Source: Condylostoma magnum | Lineage: Eukaryota; Ciliophora; Heterotrichea; Heterotrichida; Condylostomatidae | DNA length: 47,801 nucleotides | Assembly (NCBI GenBank): GCA_920105805.1 | Contig: CAKKTI010000136.1 | Span: 1-47,801 of the forward strand | Direction of reading: 5' to 3' | Shown: positions 33,682 to 45,600 of the stretch, piece by piece | Layout: every line of letters starts with the position of its first letter | Position numbering within the stretch: the first letter of the stretch is position 1 | Notes under the pieces: model-generated | What the model saw: only the letters and a program-made list of their open reading frames with translations | What the model was told of the DNA's origin: nothing | Databases searched by the model: none | Made by a program: the position numbers and the translations under genes

Positions 33682-36600
33682 TCATTCAATATTTGCTCTT
33701 CTATTGGCAGTGATTTTTGTATAAATATGACCACCTTTTCTACGGAATAAATTGATTTCTGTCTTCAAAGTTTCAATTTCTCGTCTTTAAACATCCAACA
33801 GCTCTTTTAATTTGTTTCTCTCCTCAACTATTTTGTCTCTTTCATTATCATCTTCATCCTTATACATATCCTGGTTACCAAAATCTAACAACTTGTTGTA
33901 CTCAATGATTTCCTTTAGAATTTTAGTTCTGTCCTTAATAAGTAAAGTACTCACTTCCGTAACTTTATGCAAATCTTTCCTTGTATTGGCTAATTATGAT
34001 TTTTACTTTTCTATATTTTTAATAGCTTCTCTTTCCTATTTCGCAAACTTATTCTTCTTTTCTGCCAGTTCTTCACTAGGAGCAGCGTGCTTAAGATTAT
34101 CAAGTTTTATTTGCTACCCAAACTTAAGAGTTTAAATAGCATCGAACTTCTACTTTGCTTCATCTCTTTGCTTTTTTAATAGATTGATATGCTTACTCTC
34201 ATCATGCGATTATTTTGCATATTTTCTTCTTTCTTCCCTAGACTCTTCCTTTTCTACTTTTAGCTCATCGATTCTCAGCTTAAGTTTTTCTCTTTCATTT
34301 ATAGTGAAAAGTACAGACTCACTGAGATCGACTGGCAATAAGTCATTGTCAATAATTTTGATCTGATCCTGAGAAAGCATCAAAGCTACATTGATAAGAT
34401 TAAGCTGCTTCATTTTTTCCCTTTGAAACTCCTATATTTCCTGCCTGGTCTTTAAAATCTCATTTTCAGTCCTTTTATCTTTCTTTTCTATGTCTTCAGT
34501 TCTTCTCTTGAGATCCTACATAATCTATGCTTTATGCAAGGCCAGATCAGCTAAATTTTGTCGTTCCTCTCTTAGATTTTGTACTTCTTCAAACTTATTC
34601 ATATCACAATCAGTAGGACATAGTTCTTCCTCTTAATCTGAGTCATCATCAGAGTCATCATAACTATCACTCATTTGACTATCATCTTCATCTTCGTCAT
34701 CATCATCGTCATCGTCACTAGCATCGGACTTCTTTCGTTTTTTGGACCTTTTAAGCTTCTTATCCAATACAGTTTATAAATAATCATAATACGGATCTGT
34801 TTCCTCTACGATTTGATTGAATTTCTGGTATATTTCATCTTACTACTTTGTAATCTTTTCGGCTTCAAGCTTATGTGACTCGTATTGCTGAGTAATTTCA
34901 TTAATATCACTCATTAGTTTTGCTTTTTCCTGTGATAGTTTTAGCATTCTGTCGTTTAACTTGTTGTCTTGGGGTTCTAGGTCGTCTAGTTTCTGTAGTT
35001 CGTAATAGTACGTTAGTAGCTTCATTTCAATTTGCTTTAGATCGCACTCTAGTAAATGTTTTTGTTCTATTTATTACTCTAAGGCCTCATCAAACTGCAT
35101 AACTCTCTTTTGTATATCTGACTGCAATGCTTTTTTCTCATTGAGAAGTTTGAGGTTTTTGTGTTCTTGAAACTCTCTTTCAGTTTCACTCAAAGCAAGT
35201 TGAGTTCTTTTAGGAGAATCTTCGTATCTTGGAGAGTCCTCATACATTTCTTAATCCTCGTCGTTATTTTCTTCTTGGTTTTGAGCTCCTCCATACTCAC
35301 TGTTTTACACTTTTACGTTTCTTTTAGCTTTCACCTTGGCAAATTGTTCTATGTCTTTATCTTCAATTATGTACTGATTCTCAGGCCATTCTTCGTCTTT
35401 GAAATCAGGTTAGAATAAATGCTCATGTATGTTAAGCTGTTTGTTAATTTCTGTTATTCTCTCATTATGCTTTTTGATCCAGTCTATCAGTCTTTGCTTG
35501 TTTTCACGTAGGGCTAATAGTCTTCCATTTAGATCCATTTTGAGATTGTATGCGCTTTCCATTAGTAAAAACATTTACCTTCTCTTCTTACTAGCGTTTA
35601 TACATTAGTTCTCTGGTACTACATAATCAGGACTTGTTTTTAACTAGAAATCTCCCATAGTCTCTAAAGCTGTTTGTATACTCCTGTCATCCTCTGTATC
35701 ATACTTATTTTAATCCGGTTTATTTCTCAAGTGCCTCTCTTTATCTTTTTTCCTTTCCTCTCTTGCTTTAGTTCTTTTCTCCATTAATTCCTGAGTTCTT
35801 GATACCTTTTTATCTTCATTTTGCTTAGCAATTCCAGGTTAAGCATTCATTTTTTGCTCTCCTTTATTTTCCTCGATATTTTACTCACTTTAATCTATAG
35901 TAAACTATGAGAATTTTCCAGGGGAAACAACACTTTCTGTTTCTGATCCAATGTTTCCCCCTTTCCCTCTTGATTCCTCCTCCATAAGTTAAGTGATTTC
36001 TTCAATATTATTCTTTAAGAACTCAGAGGGATAAGTAACTCTGAATGATGTCACTTTTTCTTATGTTTATAGTCCATAAACTGAGAATCTTTATACAGCG
36101 ACTTCATCTAGGAAATATTTCTGATACTTCTCAAGAGCTAATTGGGTATAAGCCTTATCCCATGCAACCTCTTTATGCACTTCTTCTATCAAAACTCTAT
36201 TCCTTTCTTCTAACATATCAAAATACTCTGGATCAACTCTTAATTCTTCTTCACTTAGCCTGAATTTCTCCTCAGCTTCCTAATTTTCCCTCAATAAACT
36301 TTCAAACTCCTTTCTCAGTGCTTCAATTTCCTCTCTTTTCTTCTGTTTCTTCAATTCAGCTAATTCTTTCTTTCTATCTTCATCAGTTCTTAATTTATCC
36401 ATTTGAATAGAGTATATGGATGTATCCTGGATATCCTCTGTAACAATTCTTAGATTTAAATCAGCGTCTAGTCCCATGGTGCTTGCTCCTAATTCAAACT
36501 TAGGATCTTAAGGAATCTCAGGAGTGGTGGACATTGTAGATGCTTCTTGAATCTACTGAGGGAATAGCTCACATACAAACATAGTTCCATCGTTGCCTAC

Positions 36601-38688
36601 TGATATAACATAGTTTTCGTTATATGAAAGATCAGCTTTAACTATTTTAGTACTGGTATCATGAGGCCTTTTCTTCAAAAACTTCTCATTTTCCTCATTT
36701 ATCCTGATTTCATATGACCCGTCAACATGTGAAGTAACTATAAAGTTTTTAGATAAAGTTATATTAGTCACTAATGTTTCTGAAGTAGGAATAGCTTAAA
36801 TCGGCCTTTCTTCAGTGAATTTGCATACATATAAGTAGCCAATGTACTGCTCCTTTGCAGCTATGATAAATTTATCAGTATCGAAGTACCTAACACTCAC
36901 GATGCTTTAAGGTGGTCATTCCTTGTCCTTATCATCCTTTTCACCTGGCCGCCTGGGCGGCATAAGAAAGAAATCTTCTTCATCATCTTCCTGTATTTAA
37001 AACTCCATCATCCTCATAACCCACCTCTTTTCTTCTAATTTTACCTCATATGAATGTGATGTTTCAAGCTGCGAGGGCTCAGGTCTATCCAGTTCGCAAA
37101 CCTGCCCTGACTCTAAGGCTAGAATCAGCTTATCACTGGAAGGATGCCAACTTACATCGTTTATTTTAGAGTCGATGGGAGTTATGCACACGGGGTCCAG
37201 TGCATCGTCATCTTTGATCTCGAAGAAGAATATTGTATTATCCTCGGCTATGGTTACTAAATACTTCCCACATCTGGAAAACGCACATTTTACAATAGGA
37301 GAGTCATGAGCCTTCCAGGCTCCCAGTAGTTTAAACTGTTCCTTGTCCAACTGCAACACTCTTATTAATCCGTTATCAAACCCTGCTGCTATCATTCTCC
37401 CTTGGTTTGCCTTAGTAGACGGTGCCCATGATATACACTCTCCCTTTCCCGTTAACTACTATGAGTACAACTCCTACTGTGAAATAAAGTCCCATACCTT
37501 CAACCTCGAATCACTTCCAATAGTAATAGCAACATTGTGATCTGGAGATACTATAAAATCAGCGATTTACCCTGAATGAAAGTCCATAAAGCACTCTTAC
37601 TTCTACCAGTCTTCCGACAATTTCCACATCATCCCTCTTTTATCTAATGCTACCCAATAGTCATCTCCCTGTATCAGACTAACAATCTGCGCTCCATCCC
37701 CTATATAAACCTCTTTCTTGAACGCTAATTAGTACTCAAGTCCTTCATCAGGCTCTGCCTGATCAACCTCGTCGAAATTCCACCATCTTATGTACCCATC
37801 CGTACCAGCTGATAGGAAATCGTCGCCTTGTAGCATAACAACCTCAACTGCCCCGCCATGACTAGGAGTTCCATCTGGCAAAGTAAACTACGCCTTTATC
37901 AATGCGCCTTCCCACAACAGCAAATTTCCATACTCCGATCCAGACAGCACCTTACCATCAGGCAGCTCAGCATACCCTGATATATCAGACAACTCCACCT
38001 GCCCAAATTTCCCTATATCTCCCTGCAATTTCAGCCCTGTGAATGTCTTAGCCATCTTCCAGAACCTAATATGGGCTGTGCCACTAGTCGTGATTTGTTC
38101 CTCGTATGTTGGAGAGAAAGTCACACGGTATACTTCCTGGCCAAATGCCTTGCACTTTAGAATAACACGCTCTTATAACCAGTCCCACACTGTTAGTAAG
38201 TAATCCGGATTAGAGCCAACTGTTGCTAATTTACTACCACTTTAACTTCAGTTGATTGTAGAATACGCTGTTTCTGTACCCTTGCGCAGCACTCTGTATA
38301 GTTTCATGGACGGGTACTCGTAAATGTAAACATTAGGCCAGCTGCCCTTCTCACCTATTGCGAAATGAGTGCGCTGGGGATGCACTGCTATTGCTCCAAT
38401 ACCAAATCCGTCTCTACCGAAGTAAATCTAGCGTACTTCTGTCGAAATATTGTATATGTGGTATGTATACCCCACTGCAAATATGATTTCATCGGAGGAA
38501 AGGAAAGCTAAGTTGTTTTTCTTGTTGACATCTAAACCCGCACACCAGTGGAATTTGGCTAAGGCATTTGTGATCTAGGAATCTGGAAGCTCTTTGTGTT
38601 TTCAGTCGTCTGGGTAGAAATAGTCTGGAGCAATTTTACGGTATGACTCTTATTACTCTTCTTCGTCTTGTATCTCTTCGACGTCCAT
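33682..38688 (-). CDS. CFAP44: CFAP44 (WD40 and coiled-coil axonemal protein)
   Basis: About 1,668 residues in one open frame, close to human CFAP44 (1,854). An acidic start ('[12 protein letters not shown]') leads into about 600 residues of WD40 repeats (for example '[20 protein letters not shown]', '[20 protein letters not shown]' and the C-terminal '[18 protein letters not shown]'), then '[18 protein letters not shown]' and a long coiled coil with an Asp/Glu-rich break ('[16 protein letters not shown]'). CFAP44, with CFAP43, forms the tether/tether-head linked to inner-arm dynein f and controls ciliary bending. Many TGAs read Trp in WD repeats. It ends at TGA 33684-33682, or at TAG 33678-33676 two codons on. 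Confidence 0.9.
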
Positions 38689-38960
38689 TTTAATAACTGT
38701 AAATGGGATTTAGGAATTAGAAGAAGGGAAGTTGTTTAGAGAAGTTGTTAGGATGTTAGTTTGTTTTGTTGGATAAAGGCTTTATGTAGAGATGAGAATA
38801 CTAATTTTCAGTATTAAATACTACAACATATGATTAATTTAAACATTATACAACAGAACATAATAGAACAATACATAATTTAATATTTGAACTATGATAA
38901 GTACAAATAAAGAGTAATTTAAGAAATTGAGAATATTAAAACAAATTTCATACAAAGTTT
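38689..38960. other. AT-rich intergenic spacer
   Basis: 272 bp between the CFAP44 start and the end of the next minus-strand gene. AT-rich, no gene seen. If the TGA at 38963-38961 is read as Trp, the neighbouring gene extends 13 codons into it before a TAA. Confidence 0.4.
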
Positions 38961-39683
38961 TCAATAACTAAGTATCGTTTGACAGTATTCCTTCGCTTTT
39001 CGGAAATTTGTGTATTTTTTAGCTGCCTCGTTTGCTAATTTGTAATGAATTCCTTCTATAACAAGCGTATTTTGTATATATTGAAATAATTATATCTTAT
39101 CTTCCTTCTATATTGGATATTATAATTTCTATTTCATAAATTTTTAAATCTATTTCCCTGTAGGCTTTTTCTTTGTTCCTTCCATTGATTCTTTTAATCT
39201 TTTAATCACTGCATCAATCACCTTCTCTCTTTTAGATTATTTCTATATTTATGACTTCAATTTTTTAAATAAATTACACTTGCTCAGCTTTCTATATAAA
39301 CCTGTCTTTTCTCTTATATCTCTCCTAACATCTTTTGCTAGGTTATTTGTCTCAAATTTTTCCTAATGTTCAAGTTTTTCCTATGTTCTTACATCTTATT
39401 CCCTATCATTGAAGTTTTGTTAATTATCGTTTTCCTTCTATTTCTCTTACTCCTAAGCACCCTACTCTTAACCATCCCCCTTCCTCTCTTTGAAGTATCC
39501 ATCACTTTAAACTTCAATCTAACATTTCATCTATCCCTCCTCTACTTGTTAATTCTTATAGTACTTTACTGAAGTAGGAAATTAAATGGAGATGCTTACT
39601 TCCTTCACATCCTTGAGTGCAATGTCCTTATTGACTTTCTAAAAGATTTGGGAGCACAGTATGCTAATACTTTCGTAGTTCAT
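38961..39683 (-). CDS. Unknown basic protein
   Basis: About 240 residues starting 'MNYESISILCSQIFQKVNKD'. The central part is very rich in Gln and Glu ('GQEQGAQEQEKQKEND'), many encoded by TAA/TAG. The C-terminal 110 residues are basic and helical ('RREK'-like patches, 'VIDAVIKRLKESMEGTKKKP', 'HYKLANEAAKKYTNFRKAKE'). No family is recognised; a chromatin, mitochondrial-ribosome or RNA-binding role would fit the composition but is not shown. It ends at TGA 38963-38961 after 'YCQTILSY'. Its start lies 17 bp from the divergent RAE1 start. On the opposite strand a hydrophobic frame near 39366-39572 is the antisense shadow of this gene. Confidence 0.6.
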
Positions 39684-39700
39684 ATTTATAGATTTTATAA
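39684..39700. promoter_or_regulatory. 17-bp divergent spacer
   Basis: The start codons of the unknown basic gene (minus) and RAE1 (plus) are 17 bp apart. The spacer is AT-rich. It must serve as, or overlap, a two-way promoter unless one start is wrong. Confidence 0.4.
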
Positions 39701-40717
39701 ATGTCAACAGGACATACCATTTCAAGACCGAATAACCCAGTAATACAAAATGGCCCCTAAGACACTGTCCAATGTTTAAAATTTGCCCCAGTAGATAACT
39801 TAGCCTTACTAGCCGGGGTAGGCTGGGACTCTAAAGCCTACCTTTGAGAAATATTTCCAGATAGCTAAAACACTCTAAAGCTTTAATCTTAATCAAGCCT
39901 TCCTCTTCTTTCCTGCTCCTGAATATGGGAACAGCAATCTTTGTTAATAGGAGGCTGCAACAGCTAGGTGATGATTTGAAACACTTAGTAAAACACATTA
40001 AATACTATAGGTTAGCATTAGGCCCCAGTAAAGGAAGTGTTCTGATGTTCTCCACTAGGGCTGGCAATTTCAGGCAGCTGGGATTAAACTGTAAAATTCT
40101 GGGACCCTCGAATGCCACAGCCTGCTATAAGTATAGACTTAACAGGCAAAGTGTTCTGTATGGCTCAGAATGCAAATGTACTAACAGCCGGCCTCTCAGA
40201 CAAGCGAATAGCTGTATGGGATCTTTAACGGATACAATAGAACCCTAATCCAGACTATGCAGTGGAGTAAAATGCTCAGTACTAGTTGAAAAGTATGGCA
40301 CTGTCATAGGATGGTAAATACCTAGCACTCGGGCTGCTAGAAGGTAGATGCATAATGAAATAGATTAATATAATGAACAACTCTATCAGAATATCTAATG
40401 AGTACTCGTTTAGATGTCATAGGGACTAATACGCATACAGCCTTAACTGTTTAACTTTTAATAACAAATAAACAAACACTTTTGCCACAGGCGGCTCAGA
40501 CGGGAGTGTGATATACTGAGATAGGATTGCAAAGGCAAGAATTAAAGCGTTTACTTAACTAGGAAATCCAGTGACGGCGATTGATTTCAAAAACGATTCA
40601 ACACTGTTTGCTTATGCACTGGGGTACGACTGGAGCAAAGGATGTGAGTTTGCGGGTAACAATATGGTAAAAATAGGATACAGACTAGCCCACGATGAGG
40701 CAACTCCCAGAAGATGA
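39701..40717 (+). CDS. RAE1: RAE1/Gle2 mRNA export factor (WD40)
   Basis: About 338 residues; human RAE1 has 368. A seven-bladed WD40 propeller that sits at the nuclear pore and aids mRNA export, also acting at the spindle. Family landmarks: 'ISRPNNPVIQNGPQDTVQCL' at the N-terminus, 'GGCNSQVMIWNTQQ', 'QHQAPVKEVFWCSPLGLAIS', 'GSWDQTVKFWDPRMPQPA' and near the end 'FAYALGYDWSKGCEF', all typical of RAE1. At least six of the Trp codons are TGA, several at the invariant WD position (MIW, VIYW). It ends at TGA 40715-40717 ('DEATPRR'), as RAE1 proteins do. No TAA/TAG is near, so here TGA must be the stop. Confidence 0.92.
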
Positions 40718-40721
40718 GTTA
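40715..40721. other. Abutting convergent stop codons
   Basis: TGA of RAE1 (40715-40717), one base, then TTA (40719-40721), the reverse of SERINC's TAA. The two coding regions are one base apart. Confidence 0.7.
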
Positions 40722-41921
40722 ATAATCAAATTCTTGGTCAGGGAAACACGTTGGGGCAATCAGGGTCCATAGGTAGAGTAGGACTACTAATGTTTCTTGT
40801 ATTACTTTTACCACTTAGGGTAGAATAGTTTTAGGGCCTTATTCCCATTATGAGCAAAGGCAGCACATTGCACCTGCGAATACCAGCATTATTAGATGGA
40901 AAATGATGCCAGTGCGGTCCTTTTGCTCCTCTGTTATACTGGATTATCGCATCTCCTAAAAGGTTTACAGCTCTGTATCCGCTGGCTCTAGTCTTCTATA
41001 AGGAGTGTTTCTGGAGGTGAAGTATACTAAAATTACAGTGGATAAGGCACAGTCTAGGAAACTGATCGTTTTGAGCGAGGTGGATTGGTTCAAAGCATTG
41101 CAGGATGTATCGGTGTCTAGGGATAGGGCGGATAAGTTTAAATATGTTATGTAAAATGACACAGCAGAGCTGGTTAAAAGGGACCCGTGGGGGACGTAGT
41201 TGGAAAGGGAGAATAGTGTTAGGAAAAGAGAGGATAGGGTTGTTAATATGGTTGTTATTATTTATAATGTGCAGTCATCTCCTGTGAATCAGATAAAGTT
41301 CAGGATTTAGAGTGTTCCTGTACAGCACACTAAGCCAATTGAGCATATTAGTAGCATTGCATACCAGAATTAAGGGTAGGAGGAAATCATGTACTTTTAA
41401 AGTCAGCTTTCATTTCATCTATAGGCCATGTCAATCACGTAAATTATCATGAGTATAGCGTATATTCAACTACAAATTATCCCTATAAAGCTATAGCCCA
41501 CGAAAAAGGCATTAGGTATGAAAAACGTTATAATTGTTATGCCTATATACATAAATATTTTTAAATGTCAGCAGTCTTCTTCCATCATCTAAGAAAATGA
41601 TCCTCCACTCAAGGAGCCTATCAACAGAATAAGGTGGACAAAAAACACAGTAAAGCTTAGTCTAAAGACAGTTGTAATTCCTATGCAATTGATCTCGTCG
41701 CTGTCTTTACAGTCAATAAAGCCATAGTCTTCAAATGGTTTCATCATACTCGGGCCATTTCAGAATGCTATAATTCCTGTTATGTAATATAAAATTGCAA
41801 AGAAGACGTATGCTAGCCTTGCACTTAGCACTGTTTAGCCTTAAAATCTACTTCCACATAGAAATCCAAACATCATTTAGCCGGTACAGCATGCTAATCG
41901 GGATGAAATTAAACTTCCCAT
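40719..41921 (-). CDS. SERINC-family membrane protein
   Basis: About 400 residues (animal SERINCs about 450) with ten or so membrane spans; SERINCs are lipid scramblases once thought to insert serine into lipids. Family signs: N-terminus 'MGSLISSRLACCTG', 'VFRLSFTVFFVHLILLIG' (first V-F-R of the family), 'FMYIGITIITFFIPNAFF', 'IDMAYRWNESWLQKY', 'SNYVPHGSLLTSSAVSFYIT' and the end 'VVLLYLWTLIAPTCFPDQEF'. The Cys-rich start is a likely palmitoylation site. TGAs read Trp, including that of NESW. It ends at TAA 40721-40719, one base from RAE1's stop. The plus strand of the same DNA also has a long open frame, which I judge a shadow. Confidence 0.92.
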
Positions 41922-42044
41922 GTAAAAAGTGTTATAAAGATGTTGGAAATTATGCATATGGATATTAAAAGGAATTATGGTTATTATGATGAATTTAGAT
42001 TCAGTTTTGTTAAATTGTGTGTTTTTGTTATGTGTTATTGTATG

Positions 42045-42479
42045 CTAAGTATTCTTCTCATATTGATCCAGTATTTCCCTTTCTATTAGGGTTACGGTGT
42101 TTCCCTTCTTACCTTTATTTCATCAACTGAACATTTTAGTAAAAAGAGTTAAATTCACCAATGTTAGTATACACGAGATAAAAATAGTTCCTTAGTGCTT
42201 CTTTTAGTCATTTACCTATTTGCTTTTGTTCTATAGTAATCTTCACGAGTTAAATAATCCTTGTTATTTTATAATCTTACATGCTTTCAGCATCCTATTA
42301 TCTGTTTTACTGTTTGTGATGTTAAACTGCTAAAGACCTACTAAAATCTGATCATAATCTTTAAATTACCTAAGATCCCTTATGAGCTTTTCCGTAATCT
42401 ACTATCTTTTATTAGGGGAATTATTGTAGTAATCAACACACCTAGATTGTACTATAGATTATCAAGCAACAATTACCAT
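42045..42479 (-). CDS. Small membrane protein, unknown
   Basis: About 144 residues starting 'MVIVAWQSIVQSRCVDYY'. A helical, polar N-terminal 95 residues ('KRQQITEKLIRDLRQFKDYD', 'RMLKACKIIKQQGLF') leads to one clear membrane span ('TIFISCILTLVNLTLFTKMF') and a short basic then acidic tail. The layout resembles a single-span adaptor or a SNARE-like protein, but I see no SNARE signature and recognise no family. It ends at TAG 42047-42045. SERINC's ATG follows about 120 bp later in the same frame with no other stop, so TAG must end it. Confidence 0.6.
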
Positions 42480-42642
42480 TCTTTCTTAATATAAGACATA
42501 ATTATAGCATCCAACTCAACACATTATGCCAATTATAAAGTAATAACAACATGCAATACACCCAAAACCTCCAGTATAATACCATTAACTCAACTTATCA
42601 ATAACATGTAAAACAACTTAATAACTAAAATTTCTAAAATTA

Positions 42643-45600
42643 CTAATTTGGTTTCAAAGTGTTGTCAAGATCACCTGGAATCTGAATTTGAGGTTTTATA
42701 TTATCCGAGTTAGCAACGTGTTCTTTTGGTACAATGTAGAATTCGTCAATCTTACCACTCTTACTTGCCCAAATCATATAAACCATAACAATACCTTGAA
42801 TAATAACAAAGGATATACAAGCAGGAACACAAAAAGCAAGTACATCTAGATCATTTTCCTCAGCTTGTACTATCATAATAATACACATAACCATATAGCC
42901 TATTCCACAAGCAACATAACTTCCAGTAATCAACCCAGCCTTTATAGGCCTTAGAATTCCAATTGCCATCGTATAAACCAGTGTAGTAAGTAAGCAAATT
43001 ATAGACAGAGTCAACGAGTTATCAATGAATACTAAAAACACTCCAATAGCAACCTTCATGATTAGATTAAGAGTAATTTGGCTATATAGTTAAGAATGAG
43101 AGGCACTTAATGCACTAGACTCATCATCATCATTTTAACTAGCATTATGATCGTTTTATGTTCTTTATCTTACTCTTAGCAGCATTACTATCAAATAAAC
43201 TAAGCTAGCTGAGAATATAAGTAAAGTTATCACAGCGAAAATTAGTCCTAGCAATTCTAAACTGTCATCGGAATTTAAGTACTTGATTTAGACTAAAGCT
43301 GATATTAGAATTGGAAGGAAAGCTATCACATAGAACCCTTTAGCAATTAAGTTAGTAGTGAAAACACAAGCGTTGTTTCTAGTAGTGTAAGGAACACAAG
43401 CTCCAATCAAGTAGATGATTAAAACAAATGCTAAAATTATTATCATTAGTCCACTATTAACTAAGAAGTTAGGAGAGTTGATTTATGCGTATTACAATTA
43501 TAAAGAAGGAGCATTGTCCAAATCTCCAACCATTATTCCTATAGGATTTCTTTGCTGATTGAACCAATTAAAGCTTCCTGCAAACTTAGCTGCATCTGGG
43601 TCTAAATCAGATCCAATTAGAGGTAAATAGCCTAGAAGTTGTAAAAATTCAATTGGAGCCCAAATAGCTATTTCTTTTTTAGTAGCGAAGCTTAGCATGC
43701 CTACTAGAGCTATAATAATCCATAGAATTATAGCTGGAATATACCATAAAGAGTCATCATAGTCATCCTCGTCTTCATCATCATCGTCTGTTTCTGATAT
43801 TACAGGATTATTAGGAGTAGTTGGATCTGTGGGATCAACACCAATCTGGATGTCTAGAGATAATCCTTCCACTGAGACTGGTTCATTATTTTAGTTTACA
43901 AAGTCATCTCCTAATATAACCACTTCAAATATATAGTTTCCAGGCTCAGCACCAGACGTATCTAGGAAGAAGACTCCGTAAGAGTTGCTTGATATTTGCC
44001 TAAACTCCCAGGTTATTCCTTCTGTTTCTTATACCTAAAGGAGACGTTGTTTCTTTGCCTTTACTTTTACTTGATCCGAACTCATATCACATGATTGCAC
44101 TTCTTAGCATGTTATTATGATTGAGTTAGTGCCTTTAGTAATTCCTAGTTTTATTGGTTATTTCACACATTAAGAGTTCTCATTAGGTCTGTAAAATCCG
44201 TCAAGGCAAGGACAATCTTTTGATGGTAATTCTACTTTTCCATTACATTTAGTACACTTTTATCTACCGTTGTTGTCTTATGTAAATTTAGGACTATCAG
44301 TGCAATCACCACAAGTTCCCTCACTATTGTAAATTCCATCAGGACAAGGTAATGGTACACAACTAGAACTGTTATTCAAACACACACCATTATCACAGTC
44401 CAATTAACAATCTATACAGTTTTAAGTACAACTGAAGCATTAGCAATTAGATTTAGCATATTAGATATTGGCTGTACTTGTAGGGCAACTATCGACATAT
44501 TATCCATTGACTAAAACAGCATTGGAGTTAGGACATTAATCATAGCATCCCCCGTCTGCAGTATATACTAAATAGTTATCAGCGCATTCTCCTTCGCAAT
44601 TAGTGTTTAGAGGCCCTGAACATTCTTTACATCCTGGGTTACAGTCTTTACAAGATGAAGTTGATACATCCTTATATGTTCCTGTCTATCCTGAGCATGT
44701 GTTAATACAGCCGAATCTCGGATCATTGAAATATCCTGACTTTCTGCATGGATTATATCCGCTTGTTATTGTAGAGGCTGATAAAGCTGATGCTTGCAAT
44801 TCTAAGTTCCATATATAACCGTTGAAGTTATTTGAAGAATCATCATTTCCTATAATAAAGCTTTGCGTGTCTTATGGATCACTTATAGCACCGGATGTTG
44901 TCGTTTTAGTTCCTCTTGACTCTCCATTCACGTAAATTGATGTCAGACGTCCTGTGGATTCTGAGGTTACTGCAAATTCTATCCATACATTAGAATTGAT
45001 TGAAGTTGAAATTGTATCAGTTACTCCTGGATAAGTAAATGCATAGGTGATTTGGCCATTTTGGATGAATATCTTAAATTCTGTTGTTGCTGTTTTCTTA
45101 TAGAACAATGTTTGCAGAGGAGTTGTATTAAGTGGTTTAAAAGTCATACGTATTGTATTGTTTTATTCCATTGTATACGTAGAGGATGTTCCTGATAGTT
45201 ATAGTTTTTATCCTGACGAGCTAAATAAAAGTCCGCTATCTGATTCAAAGGCAGGCTCAGTTGTGGAATCTTCATCAGCCTCATAATCTCCCTTAATATA
45301 GCTTAATAGGCCGGAAGCATCTTAATATGTACTAGAGTCTTGAGAAAATTCGACCTTAGATGTCCACTCATTAGGACAGGAATTAGGTGAGCAAGGAGCT
45401 GTGCAAGCAGCTTAGCAAGGAGATTAGCAAGTACCTTTAACAAGATATTATCCTGTACTACAGGGAACTTAACATCTAGTACTGACTAAAGTAGATCCAT
45501 TAGCTCCACATTACCTATATTTTACCAATTAATCTGGTTTTGATACAGCTGTAGTGTATAAGGCAAATGACCAAATATATCCTCTCCAAGTTTCATCGCT

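Noticed and set aside
33812-35418. Several hydrophobic plus-strand frames.
   Set aside because: They are antisense to the CFAP44 coiled coil; Lys/Glu codons reversed give Phe, Leu and Ser.
39366-39572. A very hydrophobic plus-strand frame of 68 codons, like a membrane protein.
   Set aside because: It is antisense to the Gln/Glu/Lys-rich minus-strand gene; polar codons read backwards look like Leu, Phe and Ser.
40711-41373. A plus-strand frame of about 220 codons starting with ATGA overlapping the RAE1 stop, with protein-like stretches.
   Set aside because: The minus strand of the same DNA is unmistakable SERINC (NESW, SNYVPHG and LYLWTLIAP motifs). The plus frame has no family match and is the antisense shadow.
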